From NCBI GenBank assembly GCA_963733085.1, contig CAVTBY010000010.1, forward strand, positions 1 through 64,000: a stretch of 64,000 bases of DNA, in the 5' to 3' direction. Position 1 is the first letter of the stretch, and each line of letters opens with the position of its first letter. The DNA is from Desertimonas sp963733085 (GTDB taxonomy: Bacteria; Actinomycetota; Acidimicrobiia; Acidimicrobiales; Ilumatobacteraceae). Both the position numbers and the translations under genes were made by a program. The notes under the pieces are model-generated. The model had not been told where the DNA came from, searched no databases, and saw only the letters and a program-made list of their open reading frames with translations. Below, piece by piece: positions 34,965-44,403 of the stretch.

Positions 34965-35690
34965 GTGCGAATCCGGGACGTCTTCGAACCAGCGCTCGAG
35001 GTGCCCAACCCCGTGCTCGCGGACATCTTCGCCACGTCGTCGGTCATCGACGATGCCGGCAACGCCGCCCGCCTGCATGGCAACATCAGCGTCGCCCACG
35101 CCAACGCGCTGTACCGGACGGTTCGCGGCCTCGATCCGACCACCGTCGTCGAGGTCGGCATGGCCTACGGCATCGCAACACTGGCGATCGCATCCGCCCT
35201 CAACGACGCAGCGAACGGCGGTGAGCTGATCTCCATCGACCCGCATCAGTCTCGGCATTGGCGCAACATCGGCGTGCTCAACCTGCAGCGCGCCCGCCTC
35301 GACGGCCACCACCGGTTGGTCGAGCGTGTCGACTACCTGGCCCTCCCCGAGCTGGTCACCGAGCGCAAGACCATCCAGTTCGCCTACATCGACGGCTGGC
35401 ACACGTTCGACTACACGCTGCTCGACTTCTTCTACATCGACAGAATGCTCGCTCCCGGCGGCGTCGTCGCCTTCAACGATTGTGCGTTGCCAAGCGTGCG
35501 AAGGGTAATCCGGTTCATCACCGCCCACCGCCGGTATCGCGAAATCGACGTCGGGCTGCGTCGCCGGTACGCGACCCGCGACGTGCCGACGACGATTCGA
35601 CGACTGGCGACGCTGCGATCGAAGTCGGACCGCTACTTCCGCAAGTCGGAGACGTGGGAACCGCCCAGTGACTTCTACGCCCGCTTCTGA
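34965..35690 (+). CDS. Class I SAM-dependent methyltransferase (Methyltransf_24 type)
   Basis: 241 residues. Motif I is TTVVEVGMAYGIATLAIA near residue 55, followed by GGELISIDPHQSRHW (motif II acidic end) and IQFAYIDGWHTFDYTLLDFFYIDRMLAPGGVVAFND, the typical DGxHxY segment of this subgroup, which methylates O or N atoms of sugars, antibiotics or small molecules. The substrate cannot be told. The GTG start is chosen from the common reading and a TACCTT about ten bases upstream; an earlier start would run through repeat A3. Convergent with clpX, 22 bp apart. The basic C-terminal 60 residues (RRYATRDVPTTIRRLATLRSK) may bind a membrane or nucleic acid. Confidence 0.78.
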   Translation: MRIRDVFEPALEVPNPVLADIFATSSVIDDAGNAARLHGNISVAHANALYRTVRGLDPTTVVEVGMAYGIATLAIASALNDAANGGELISIDPHQSRHWRNIGVLNLQRARLDGHHRLVERVDYLALPELVTERKTIQFAYIDGWHTFDYTLLDFFYIDRMLAPGGVVAFNDCALPSVRRVIRFITAHRRYREIDVGLRRRYATRDVPTTIRRLATLRSKSDRYFRKSETWEPPSDFYARF

Positions 35691-35712
35691 GCCACGGCGG
35701 CCGCTCCAGCGT

Positions 35713-36993
<1,281 letters not shown>

Positions 36994-37037
36994 GTCCCTG
37001 TCCTTCTCCCTGGGTCCTTCTCACGCACTCCGGTCGA

Positions 37038-37670
37038 TTAACGGATCGCCCCGGACTGGTCGGCGACCCCCCGGAACTCGATGACATTGTCGATGATGCC
37101 ATATTCCCGCGCCTCGTCTGCTTCCATGACGAAATCGCGGTCGGTGTCGGTGTGGATCCGCTCGAGCGCCTGCCCGGTGTGATGGGCGAGCATTTGCTCC
37201 ATCAGATCACGCATGCGCAGGATCTCCTTGGCCGCCAGCTCGAGATCCGTGACCTGGCCGTAGCCGACCTGGCCGTGCGGTTGGTGGAGAAGGATTCGTG
37301 AGTGCGGCAGGGCCAGACGCTTGCCCCTGGTGCCGGCAGCGAGCAGCACGGCCGCGGCCGACGCCGCTTGGCCGAGGCAGATCGTGGCGATGTCGTTGCG
37401 GATGAACTGCATCGTGTCGTAGATGGCGAACAACGACGTGATGTCGCCACCCGGGCTGTTGATGTAGAGGTTGATGTCCTTGTCCGGGTTCTCCGACTCG
37501 AGGTGGATCAACTGGGCGCAGATCAGGCTGGCGATCTGGTCGTCGATCGGCGTCTGCAGAAAGATGATGTTGTCCTTGAGCAGCCGGCTGTAGAGGTCGT
37601 AGGCGCGCTCGCCGCGACTCGTCTGCTCGACGACGTTGGGAACGAGGTAGTTCTTGGCGTCCAGATTCAT
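37038..37670 (-). CDS. clpP: ATP-dependent Clp protease proteolytic subunit
   Basis: 210 residues with the catalytic triad: Ser104 in GQAASAAAVLL, His123 in LPHSRILLHQP and an Asp near 175 in HTDTDRDF. It forms the barrel protease used by ClpX. A start ATG overlaps the tig stop by four bases (ATGA), so tig-clpP translation is coupled. Many Actinobacteria carry clpP1-clpP2 in tandem; only one copy is seen here, so a second may be elsewhere. An N-terminal stretch of about 10 residues before the LVPNVVEQTSRGERAYD start could be a propeptide. Confidence 0.97.
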   Translation of the reverse strand: MNLDAKNYLVPNVVEQTSRGERAYDLYSRLLKDNIIFLQTPIDDQIASLICAQLIHLESENPDKDINLYINSPGGDITSLFAIYDTMQFIRNDIATICLGQAASAAAVLLAAGTRGKRLALPHSRILLHQPHGQVGYGQVTDLELAAKEILRMRDLMEQMLAHHTGQALERIHTDTDRDFVMEADEAREYGIIDNVIEFRGVADQSGAIR

Positions 37671-39079
37671 GAGTCGTGCGCCTCCGCGGGCTCGTCGATT
37701 TTCGGGGGGTCGATGGCGTCCGGCTCGTCGCTGCCGTCATCGTCGGTGTCGATGTCGTGGTCGTGGTCGTGGCCGAGCAGCTCGTCACGATCGATGGCGT
37801 TGCCGTCGGGATCGACGAACTCGACGTGGTGGAGCAACCAGTCGAGCGCCTTCGACTTGCGGATCTGGGCCCGAACCTCGAGGTCCCCGGCACCACTCTC
37901 GAAGGCATCGCGGACACGCTTCGCCTTCTGTCCGGTTTGCATGGCGATCCGCTCGTACTCGGCATCGAGGTCGTCATCGATGGCGTCGATCGACTCTGCG
38001 GCGGCGACGGCTCGCAGGGCGAGGTCGAGGCGGACGGCTTGTTCCGACTCGGGGCGCAGTTGCTCGACGAAGGCGTTGGCATCCTGGCCGGTCGCGGACA
38101 GGAACTGCTCGATGTCGATGCCGCGGGAGGCCAGCTGGCGGGCAGTTCCCTCGACGCGCCGGCGCAAGTCTGTGTTCACCAAGGCGGCGGGCGGCTCGAC
38201 GTCGGTGAGTTTGACCAACTCCGTGGTGGTGCGCCCGATCAGCTCGCCTCGCGAACGATGCAGCTTCGTCTCGGCGAGGCGCTGACGGACGGCGTCGGTC
38301 CACCCGGCGACGGTTTCGTGCTCGCCGAGGTTCTCGGCCACCCACTCGTCCGTCAGTTCGGGAGCAACGAGCTCCTGGACGCGGGACACCTTGATCGTCA
38401 TGTCGATCGGCTCGTCCGTCCCCTTCGGCGTCGTCGAGAACTCCAACTCGTCGCCTGGGCTGACACCGACAAGCTGGTCGTCGAAGTCGTCGGAAACCCA
38501 CCCCTGACCGATCTCGTACGACCAGTCGTCGGCATTGAGCCCGGGCACGGGCTCCTCGTCACGAGTCGCTGCGAGATCGACAACGACGTAGTCGCCGACC
38601 GCCGCCGGCCGGTCGATGTCCCCGAGCGTGCCGAACCGCTTCAGCTCCGAAGCGATCTCGGCGTCGACTTCCTCGTCCGTCACGGCGATGGCAGGAACCT
38701 CGACGCGCAGCCCGCCGTACCCGGGCACGCTCACCTCGGGACGCACCTCGAGCGTGGCGTCGAAGGCAACCGGGCCGTCCTCGCGGCCGCTGGTGATCTC
38801 CACATCTGACGTCTCGATGACGTCGACCTCGTGCTCGCGCACGGCCTTGGCAAGGTACTGCGGGATGGCGTCATTGAGTGCCTGCTCGCGGGCGGGAGCG
38901 AGGCCGATGCGGGCTTCGAGGACGCGACGCGGCACCTTGCCGGCGCGGAACCCGGGAAGCCGGACTTCCTTGGCGATTTTGCGGAACGCCCGGTCGATGT
39001 CCCGGTCGAACTCGGTCTCGTCGATGGTGATCGAGAGCTTGATCTTGTTGCCCTCGACTTCCTGCAGCGAAGAATTCAC
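37667..39079 (-). CDS. tig: Trigger factor (ribosome-associated chaperone/PPIase)
   Basis: 470 residues. The ribosome-binding N-domain has VRLPGFRAGKVPRRVLEARIG (signature loop), followed by a FKBP-type PPIase domain (GDYVVVDLAATRDEEPVPG, GMSPGDELEF-like VSPGDELEFSTTPKG) and the helical C-domain. The last 60 residues are highly acidic and His-containing (LLGHDHDHDIDTDDDGSDEPD), an extension beyond most family members that might bind metal or be disordered. The start is GTG 39079; TAGCCT lies nine bases upstream. It heads the tig-clpP-clpX operon, a conserved quality-control unit. Confidence 0.95.
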   Translation of the reverse strand: MNSSLQEVEGNKIKLSITIDETEFDRDIDRAFRKIAKEVRLPGFRAGKVPRRVLEARIGLAPAREQALNDAIPQYLAKAVREHEVDVIETSDVEITSGREDGPVAFDATLEVRPEVSVPGYGGLRVEVPAIAVTDEEVDAEIASELKRFGTLGDIDRPAAVGDYVVVDLAATRDEEPVPGLNADDWSYEIGQGWVSDDFDDQLVGVSPGDELEFSTTPKGTDEPIDMTIKVSRVQELVAPELTDEWVAENLGEHETVAGWTDAVRQRLAETKLHRSRGELIGRTTTELVKLTDVEPPAALVNTDLRRRVEGTARQLASRGIDIEQFLSATGQDANAFVEQLRPESEQAVRLDLALRAVAAAESIDAIDDDLDAEYERIAMQTGQKAKRVRDAFESGAGDLEVRAQIRKSKALDWLLHHVEFVDPDGNAIDRDELLGHDHDHDIDTDDDGSDEPDAIDPPKIDEPAEAHDS

Positions 39080-39088
39080 AGAGGGCTG

Positions 39089-39094
39089 AGGCTA
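39089..39094 (-). promoter_or_regulatory. Putative -10 (TAGCCT) for tig-clpP-clpX
   Basis: TAGCCT on the minus strand, nine bases before GTG 39079. Confidence 0.35.
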
Positions 39095-39162
39095 GCGACG
39101 AGATGTCTGCCGTCGACGGCGAGTACCGGGGGCGGGTCTCGGATAGAGCCTCGAGTCACCGA

Positions 39163-39168
39163 TAGCGT
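39163..39168 (+). promoter_or_regulatory. Putative -10 (TAGCGT) for the OB-fold gene
   Basis: TAGCGT ends seven bases before GTG 39176 and supports that start. Confidence 0.35.
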
Positions 39169-39175
39169 TGACTTC

Positions 39176-39541
39176 GTGGGCGTCAAGACGTTGCGCCAGC
39201 GGCTACGAGCCTCGGTCGACGAGCTCGAACGCGCCCGCCTGATCGATCGCTGCGAGGGTTTGGGGATCACCAACCTCTCCGACGTGGTGCCGCGTCGACC
39301 GATTCGAGTCGGCGGCGAGATCCACCGAGTCGTGATCGCACCTCGCCACGGCATCCCGACGCTCGAGGTCGTCGTGTCGGATGGCACCGGCTCGATCACC
39401 GCTGTGTTCACGGGGCGACGCAAGATCATCGGCGTCGAGCACGGCCGGACGGTCGTTCTCGAGGGTGTGGCGGTGCCCGAGCGCGACGGCATGGTCATCT
39501 TCAACCCCGCGTACACCCTGGTCGCCCCGCCCGGGCACTGA
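39176..39541 (+). CDS. Small OB-fold nucleic-acid-binding protein
   Basis: 121 residues. After a helical start (TLRQRLRASVDELERARLIDRCEG) the rest is a single OB fold: ISNLSDV-like ITNLSDVVPRRPIRVGGEIHRVVIAPRHGIPTLEVVVSDGTGSITAVFTGRRKIIGVEHGRTVVLEGVA. This matches the short actinobacterial 'OB-fold tRNA/helicase-type anticodon binding domain' proteins often found near trk genes and clpP. It probably binds single-stranded nucleic acid in the cytoplasm; the role is unknown. GTG 39176 is chosen because TAGCGT lies seven bases upstream and the frame has no ATG earlier in a likely place. Three bases separate it from the convergent epimerase stop. Confidence 0.8.
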   Translation: MGVKTLRQRLRASVDELERARLIDRCEGLGITNLSDVVPRRPIRVGGEIHRVVIAPRHGIPTLEVVVSDGTGSITAVFTGRRKIIGVEHGRTVVLEGVAVPERDGMVIFNPAYTLVAPPGH

Positions 39542-39544
39542 CCT

Positions 39545-40507
39545 TCAGCCGGCGAGGAGGCCTGCCTCGACCTCAGCCGTCGGGCCAACCTTCAACGGCG
39601 GTTCGCCGCGCTCGACGTCCCATGCCCGGGTGGCTGCTGCGGTGTCGGCGAGGGGTCGCGTTGCGAGACCTGCAGCTTTCGCTCTTGACCCGGGACGAGT
39701 CATGAACGCAGCAGGCTCCGGGTCGGCGGACAACAACGGCAGCCGGACCCCGACCTTCTCGAGGGCCTCGCCGCCGACATCGACGAACCGCGCCGCCACG
39801 CCGCTCGGAGTGATCGTCGCCAGGAACTCCTCGATCGGAGACCACGGGCCGACGGCGTCGAATGCCCCGGTAACCCTGGACTCCGCGCAGACGACGATGA
39901 ACTGACCGAGATCGCGGGCATCGACGACCTGTAACGGCGCACCGCCGCCGACGATCGCAACGTCGCCACCTCGTGCCGTCCGCCGCGCCCAGTACGTGAA
40001 CCGGTCGGTCGTGTCGTGCGGTCCGGCGACGTAGGTCGGCCGGATCACGGTCGTGCGGTCGTCGCCGAATCGTCTCCGGCCCACCCGTTCACACATTGCC
40101 TTGCGAGCTCCGTAAGTCCTGGCACTGCGATCTTCGGTCGTGGCATCGGGAAGATCGGCATTGAGCGGGGAGTCCTCGTCTGTCGTGACCATCGTCTCGT
40201 CGTATGCGGAGATCGACGAGATGTGGACGTACTGGCCGGTGCGACCAGCGATGGCCTCGGCGACCTGGTCGACGTGTCGCGGCACGTACGCGCTGACGTC
40301 GATCACCGCGTCCCACCTCGTGTCGTCGTCGAGGGCGGAGTAGTCGGGTCGGTCGCGATCGCCGTGACGGTGAGCGATCGACCCGGCGAGGAGATCGTCG
40401 TTGGTGCTCCCGCGGTGGAACACGGTGACGTCGTGGCCGGCGGCGACGGCGGCCTCGACGGCGTGGCGGCCGACGAAACTGGTGCCTCCGACGAACAGCA
40501 GCTTCAT
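39545..40507 (-). CDS. NAD-dependent epimerase/dehydratase family protein
   Basis: 320 residues, extended short-chain dehydrogenase. The Rossmann loop GGTSFVGRHAVEAAVAAGHDVTVFHRG opens the protein; YGARKAMCE gives the YxxxK active pair near residue 137, with SSISAYDE providing the Ser. The closest pattern is the isoflavone-reductase or chloroplast-stem-loop-binding type reductase (RPTYVAGPHDTTDRFTYW, QVVDARDLGQFIV). The substrate is unknown. It overlaps the TrkA-like gene upstream by four bases, so the three minus-strand genes at 39545-41858 form one unit, although a link between a sugar or nucleotide reductase and potassium control is not obvious. Confidence 0.82.
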   Translation of the reverse strand: MKLLFVGGTSFVGRHAVEAAVAAGHDVTVFHRGSTNDDLLAGSIAHRHGDRDRPDYSALDDDTRWDAVIDVSAYVPRHVDQVAEAIAGRTGQYVHISSISAYDETMVTTDEDSPLNADLPDATTEDRSARTYGARKAMCERVGRRRFGDDRTTVIRPTYVAGPHDTTDRFTYWARRTARGGDVAIVGGGAPLQVVDARDLGQFIVVCAESRVTGAFDAVGPWSPIEEFLATITPSGVAARFVDVGGEALEKVGVRLPLLSADPEPAAFMTRPGSRAKAAGLATRPLADTAAATRAWDVERGEPPLKVGPTAEVEAGLLAG

Positions 40508-41193
40508 GTCAGGTGCTTGGTTCGGGTGCCGGTGAGCAATTCGTTGACCTCGTCCTCCGATTCGGCCGTCACGAGCACGATCACCTCGTCACCGGCGCGC
40601 AGCATCGTGTCGCCGCGGGGAACGATCAGACGGTCCTTGCGCAGCACAGCGACGATGGTTGCATCCCGCGGGACGCCGAGGGTCTCGATCGTCTTGCCGT
40701 CGACGGGGGTTCCCTCGGCGAGGCGCACCTCGGCGAGGCGGGCGCGGCCACCTTCGAACGAGAGCAAGCGGATGAACGAGCCGACGGTGACAGCCTCCTC
40801 GACGAGGGCGGTGAGGAGATGCGGCGTCGACACGCTCACGTCAACCCCCCAGACCTCGTTGAACATCCATTCGTTCTTCGGGTTGTTCACTCGGGCGACG
40901 ACGCGAGGCACGCCGAACTCCTGCTTCGACAGCAAGGAGATGACGAGGTTGTCCTCGTCGTCGCCAGTGACGGCGGCGACGACATCGGCATCGGCCAAGC
41001 CGACGTCGGCGAGGGCAGGGATCTCGCAGGCGTCGCCTTCGTACCACTCGACACCGGCCGGTTCTCCGCCACGCCGCGCCCGGGCGACGACGTCGCGATC
41101 GTTGTCGATGATCGTCACCTCGTGGCCGAGCTCGTGGAGTTCTGCGGCGATGAAGCGTCCGACGCTGCCCCCTCCCGCGACAATCACGCGCAT
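40504..41193 (-). CDS. TrkA-family potassium channel regulatory protein (second of a pair)
   Basis: 229 residues: an RCK/TrkA-N Rossmann domain (VIVAGGGSVGRFIAAELHELGHEVTIIDNDRDVV, then VVAAVTGDDEDNLVISLLSKQEFGVPRVVARVNNP) and a C-terminal TrkA-C domain (VRLAEGTPVDGKTIETLGVPRDATIVAVLRKDRLIVPRGDTMLRAGDEVIVL). Such subunits bind NAD(H), ATP or c-di-AMP on the inner face and gate Trk/Ktr-type channels. Tandem pairs are known in Actinobacteria as CeoB/CeoC. No TrkH/KtrB pore gene is next to them; the neighbour is the KimA-like importer. One base overlaps the first copy. Confidence 0.9.
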   Translation of the reverse strand: MRVIVAGGGSVGRFIAAELHELGHEVTIIDNDRDVVARARRGGEPAGVEWYEGDACEIPALADVGLADADVVAAVTGDDEDNLVISLLSKQEFGVPRVVARVNNPKNEWMFNEVWGVDVSVSTPHLLTALVEEAVTVGSFIRLLSFEGGRARLAEVRLAEGTPVDGKTIETLGVPRDATIVAVLRKDRLIVPRGDTMLRAGDEVIVLVTAESEDEVNELLTGTRTKHLT

Positions 41194-41858
41194 CAGTGCA
41201 CCGCTCCGGCCGGGGCGTCAAGGGCGGCGTGGAAGTCGGCGACGGTCTCGACGGCGACGGCCACATACAGCAGGTCGCCTTCCTGGGCGACCGTCTTGGC
41301 CGTTGGTATCAGCGCCGCCCCGAGTCGGCCGACAGCGACGACGCGCGTGTTCGTCGCTTCCTCGAGCTCGGTGAGGCGCCGGCCGATCCACGGCTTGGTG
41401 ACCTGTCGCTCGACAATGCCGACCTTGGCCGTCGGATCGGTCCACTCGGGGTCGGTCGGATCGGGAAGCAGCCGGCGCATCACCTGGTCGGTCGTCCAGG
41501 CGACGGTCGCCACCGTCGCGAACCCGAGCCGCTGGTAGATCACGGCTCGGCGCGGGTCGTAGATGCGGGCGACGACACGGTCGACGCCAAACGTCTCGCG
41601 GGCGACGCGGGCGACGAGCACGTTGGAGTTGTCGCCGTTGGTGACAGCGGCGACGGCACCGGCGTTCTCGATTCCTGCCTCGATCAACCGATCACGGTCG
41701 AATCCGATCCCCTGCACGGTCATGCCGGCAAAGTCCTCGGGGAGGCGTCGAAAGGCCTCGGCGCGGCGGTCGATGATCGCAACGGTGTGTCCGCCGGACA
41801 GCAGGTTGAGCGCCAGCGACGAACCCACCCGGCCACAGCCGACGACGACGACGTGCAC
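41193..41858 (-). CDS. TrkA-family potassium channel regulatory protein (first of a pair)
   Basis: 221 residues with the same layout as its neighbour: VVVVGCGRVGSSLALNLLSGGHTVAIIDRRAEAF, VAAVTNGDNSNVLVARVARETFGVDRVVARIYDPRRAVIYQRLG, then a TrkA-C half (ATNTRVVAVGRLGAALIPTAKTVAQEGDLLYVAV). Shares about a third of positions with the second copy by eye, so the pair is an old duplication. The start GTG 41858 follows TAGAGT by six bases and is probably leaderless. Divergent from the KimA-like gene with mirrored promoter elements in the 75-bp gap. Confidence 0.9.
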   Translation of the reverse strand: MHVVVVGCGRVGSSLALNLLSGGHTVAIIDRRAEAFRRLPEDFAGMTVQGIGFDRDRLIEAGIENAGAVAAVTNGDNSNVLVARVARETFGVDRVVARIYDPRRAVIYQRLGFATVATVAWTTDQVMRRLLPDPTDPEWTDPTAKVGIVERQVTKPWIGRRLTELEEATNTRVVAVGRLGAALIPTAKTVAQEGDLLYVAVAVETVADFHAALDAPAGAVH

Positions 41859-41864
41859 GGTGCG

Positions 41865-41923
41865 ACTCTAGGCAGCCGTCCGGCGCAGAAGACAACGTCG
41901 GCGCGGCGATCCGAACCTAGAGT
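41865..41923. promoter_or_regulatory. Divergent mirrored promoters between trkA pair and kimA-like gene
   Basis: ACTCTAGG at 41865-41872 and CCTAGAGT at 41916-41923 are inverted copies. Each gives a TAGAGT -10-like hexamer pointing outwards, ending six bases before GTG 41858 and ten before ATG 41934. The pair may also be a shared operator. Confidence 0.45.
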
Positions 41924-41933
41924 TCGCTGCCGT

Positions 41934-43799
41934 ATGGTGTCGCTCGCCAAACGGCTGCTCATCGGTAAGCCGATCGCCACGTCCGAAGAGGGGCACCAAC
42001 GACTGCGCAAGCGAGTCGCCCTGCCGATCTTCGCCTCCGACGCGATGTCGTCGACGGCCTATGCCACGGATGAAATTCTCATCGTCCTGCTGATCCAGGC
42101 CCAGGTCGGAGCGCTTGCTTTCGACCGACTCGTCCCTCTCGCCATCATCGTCGCCTTCCTGCTCTTCATCGTCATCCTGTCGTACCGGCAAACGGTGTAC
42201 GCCTATCCCTCCGGTGGTGGCGCCTACGTCGTGTCCAAGGACAACCTCGGCGAGTTGCCGTCGCTCGTGGCCGGAGCCGCGCTGCTCACCGACTACATCC
42301 TCACCGTCGCCGTGTCGGTCGCCGCCGGCGTCCTCGCCATGCAGTCGGCATTCGACTTCGACACCTCGCTGCGCGTTCCCTTGTGCCTCGGCATCATCGT
42401 GCTGATCACGATCGCCAACCTGCGCGGGCTACGCGAGTCGGGAGCGCTGTTCGCCCCGCCGACCTACCTCTACATCGTCATGCTTGGCGTGCTCATCGTC
42501 GTCGGCCTGTACCGAGTGTTCTTCCGCGACCTCGGCCCGATCCCGCTGTCCGACCTGTCCGAGGAAGCACGCGAGCTCGCCGAGGGGACGGCAACGCTCA
42601 GCTTGTTCATGCTGCTACGTGCGTTCTCGTCTGGCGCCGTGGCGCTGTCCGGCGTCGAGGCGGTGTCCAACGGCGTGCAGACGTTCCGCAAGCCGGAGAG
42701 CCGTAACGCCTCGACGACGCTGGCGATGATGGGTCTCGTGCTCGGGGCCGGATTCCTCGGGATCTCCGTGCTCGCCTCCCATCTGATGCCGTTCCGCGGC
42801 GAGCACGATCCCACCGGCATCGCCCTGATGGCCGAGTACGTCTTCGGCGGCAAGAACGTCTTGTTCTGGGTGATCCAGTTGGCGACGTTCGGCATCCTCG
42901 TGCTCGCCGCCAACACCGCCTACGCAGGCTTCCCGGCCCTCTCGTCGATCATCGCCCGCGATCGTTATCTGCCCGGGCAGATGGCGAACCGCGGCGACAA
43001 GCTGGTGTTCTCCAACGGCATCATCTTCCTGGCCGCTGCCGCCGGCGTGTTGATCATCGCCTTCGACGGCAACGTCACGGCGTTGATCCCGCTGTATGCG
43101 TTCGGGGTCTTCACCGGGTTCACCCTCAGCCAAGCCGGGATGGTCGTGCACCACTTCCGCCTGCGCGAGCCGAACTGGCACGTTGGTGCTGCGATCAACG
43201 GCCTCGGCGCGTTCCTCACCGGCGTCGTCGCGCTCGTGGTCGTCGTGTCGAAGTTCTCCAAGGGTGCGTGGATCCCAGCGGTGCTGATCCCATTGATGGT
43301 GGTGATCTTCAAGGCGATCCACGGGCACTATGCCTCGGTCCGCGCCGCTGTGCGCGTCGATCCGGGGTACAAACCCGGCCGCCACACGCACACCGTTGTG
43401 ATCCTGGTGGGCACGGTTCACCGTGGCGTGCTCGAGGCGATCCAGTACGCACGCGAGTTGGCTCCCGACCGCCTGATCGCCGTCTCCGTGGTGACCGGTC
43501 CGGAGGAGCAGGAAGCGTTGTCCCGATCGTGGGAGGAGTTCGAGGTCCCGATCCCGGTGCACACGATCCTGTCGCCCTACCGCGACCTCACCCGGCCGGT
43601 CCTGCAGTACCTCGACGAGATCGACGCCGACAGTCCCGACGACGTCATCACCGTGATCATCCCCGAGTTCGTGACGCAGTGGAAGACGCAGTGGCTGCAC
43701 AACCAGTCGGCGTTCGCCCTCAAGGCGCGGCTGCTGTATCGGCCGAACACGGTCGTGACGTCGGTTCCCGTCCTCGTCGGCACCGAGCCCGCCGAGTAG
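41934..43799 (+). CDS. KimA-like APC-superfamily potassium importer
   Basis: 621 residues: about 12 membrane segments then a 150-residue cytoplasmic domain. LPIFASDAMSSTAYATDEILIVLL is the conserved first broken helix, and YPSGGGAYVVSKDNLG and AFSSGAVALSGVEAVSNGVQTFR are further signatures of the KimA/YdaO group of K+/H+ symporters (family knowledge). The C-terminal part (HTHTVVILVGTVHRGVLEAIQYARELAPDRLIAVSVV) is a USP-like fold that in KimA binds c-di-AMP. Amino-acid transport is an alternative since family annotation is often 'amino acid permease'. Potassium is favoured by the divergent TrkA pair. No ydaO-type riboswitch is seen in the 75-bp gap. Confidence 0.82.
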   Translation: MVSLAKRLLIGKPIATSEEGHQRLRKRVALPIFASDAMSSTAYATDEILIVLLIQAQVGALAFDRLVPLAIIVAFLLFIVILSYRQTVYAYPSGGGAYVVSKDNLGELPSLVAGAALLTDYILTVAVSVAAGVLAMQSAFDFDTSLRVPLCLGIIVLITIANLRGLRESGALFAPPTYLYIVMLGVLIVVGLYRVFFRDLGPIPLSDLSEEARELAEGTATLSLFMLLRAFSSGAVALSGVEAVSNGVQTFRKPESRNASTTLAMMGLVLGAGFLGISVLASHLMPFRGEHDPTGIALMAEYVFGGKNVLFWVIQLATFGILVLAANTAYAGFPALSSIIARDRYLPGQMANRGDKLVFSNGIIFLAAAAGVLIIAFDGNVTALIPLYAFGVFTGFTLSQAGMVVHHFRLREPNWHVGAAINGLGAFLTGVVALVVVVSKFSKGAWIPAVLIPLMVVIFKAIHGHYASVRAAVRVDPGYKPGRHTHTVVILVGTVHRGVLEAIQYARELAPDRLIAVSVVTGPEEQEALSRSWEEFEVPIPVHTILSPYRDLTRPVLQYLDEIDADSPDDVITVIIPEFVTQWKTQWLHNQSAFALKARLLYRPNTVVTSVPVLVGTEPAE

Positions 43800-43833
43800 T
43801 TGGCCGAGCCGCAGGAAGTAGATTCGCCGTCCG

Positions 43834-44106
43834 ATGCAGTTCTGGAAGCCGCACGCCCTGGCCCGGCCTCACGCCGACCAGCTCGACCTGCGGATGGGCG
43901 ACCGGGTGCGCACGATCGTCGACCTGCCCACCGTCGTCGCCGGCACTGAGGGCAAGGTGATCCTCGCCAACGGCTTCAACTGGCAGCGCTACCGCGTGCG
44001 CTTCCCCGGCGGTGTCGAGGTCCCCGACCTCGACCAGCGCCACATCGAACCGATCGGCCGCGCCGCCAAGCGCCTCGCCAAGCAAGCCGCCCGCGCCGCC
44101 GGCTGA
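43834..44106 (+). CDS. Small conserved basic protein, function unknown
   Basis: 90 residues: MQFWKPHALARPHADQLDLRMGDRVRTIVDLPTVVAGTEGKVILANGFNWQRYRVRFPGGVEVPDLDQRHIEPI and a basic Ala/Lys tail. The middle looks like a KOW/SH3-like small barrel (GDRVRTIVDLPTVVAGTEGKV ... RYRVRF), a fold used to bind RNA or protein. It follows the KimA-like gene by 34 bp on the same strand and may be co-transcribed, although TAGATT nine bases before the ATG could be its own promoter. No recognised family name. Confidence 0.6.
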   Translation: MQFWKPHALARPHADQLDLRMGDRVRTIVDLPTVVAGTEGKVILANGFNWQRYRVRFPGGVEVPDLDQRHIEPIGRAAKRLAKQAARAAG

Positions 44107-44107
44107 G

Positions 44108-44176
44108 CCGTCGCGACGGTCGCCGCCCAACATTGGTGAGCCCAGCGAGCGGAACCTGCACGATCAGCTCACCAAT
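44108..44176. repeat. Palindrome and inverted repeat before tRNA-Pro
   Basis: CCGTCGCGACGG (44108-44119) is a perfect palindrome overlapping the preceding stop region. ATTGGTGAGC (44132-44141) and GCTCACCAAT (44167-44176) are perfect inverted arms 25 bases apart. Possible terminator of the upstream gene or recombination scar. Confidence 0.45.
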
Positions 44177-44210
44177 AATGCCGCCTCGGGCCGCGTAGAC
44201 TCGGACGTTC

Positions 44211-44284
44211 CGGGGAGTAGCGCAGCCTGGTAGCGCTCCTGCTTTGGGAGCAGGAGGTCGGGGGTTCAAATCCCGCCTCCCCGA
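44211..44284 (+). tRNA. tRNA-Pro (anticodon TGG)
   Basis: A 74-base cloverleaf. Acceptor CGGGGAG pairs with CTCCCCG; the D arm is GCGCAGCCTGGTAGCGC; the anticodon stem CCTGC/GCAGG holds loop TTTGGGA with anticodon TGG; the T loop is TTCAAAT. The T stem has one G-G mismatch (GGGGG against CCCGC). CCA is not encoded. The 3' end borders the accessory region, a common integration position. Confidence 0.93.
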
Positions 44285-44320
44285 CCGGATAACCCCAGCT
44301 AGGCAGTCATACGTCGGTGC

Positions 44321-44364
44321 TGCGGGGGAAACAAGCAAGGCGTGCGGGGGAATCTGCGGGGGAA
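44321..44364 (+). repeat. Three direct copies of TGCGGGGGAA beside tRNA-Pro
   Basis: TGCGGGGGAA occurs at 44321, 44343 and 44355, within 80 bases of the tRNA end. No integrase reading frame is found with it. It may be a scar of integration or a protein-binding array. Confidence 0.4.
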
Positions 44365-44403
44365 TGAGTTACTGCGATGGCGCCGTGGAGCTGAGAGAGA
44401 CCG

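Noticed and set aside
41859..41933. ydaO-type c-di-AMP riboswitch before the KimA-like gene
   Set aside because: The gap is only 75 bp and too short for that aptamer; no matching pattern seen.
44285..44403. Integrase gene end beside tRNA-Pro
   Set aside because: No frame on either strand shows tyrosine or serine recombinase motifs; only short direct repeats are present.
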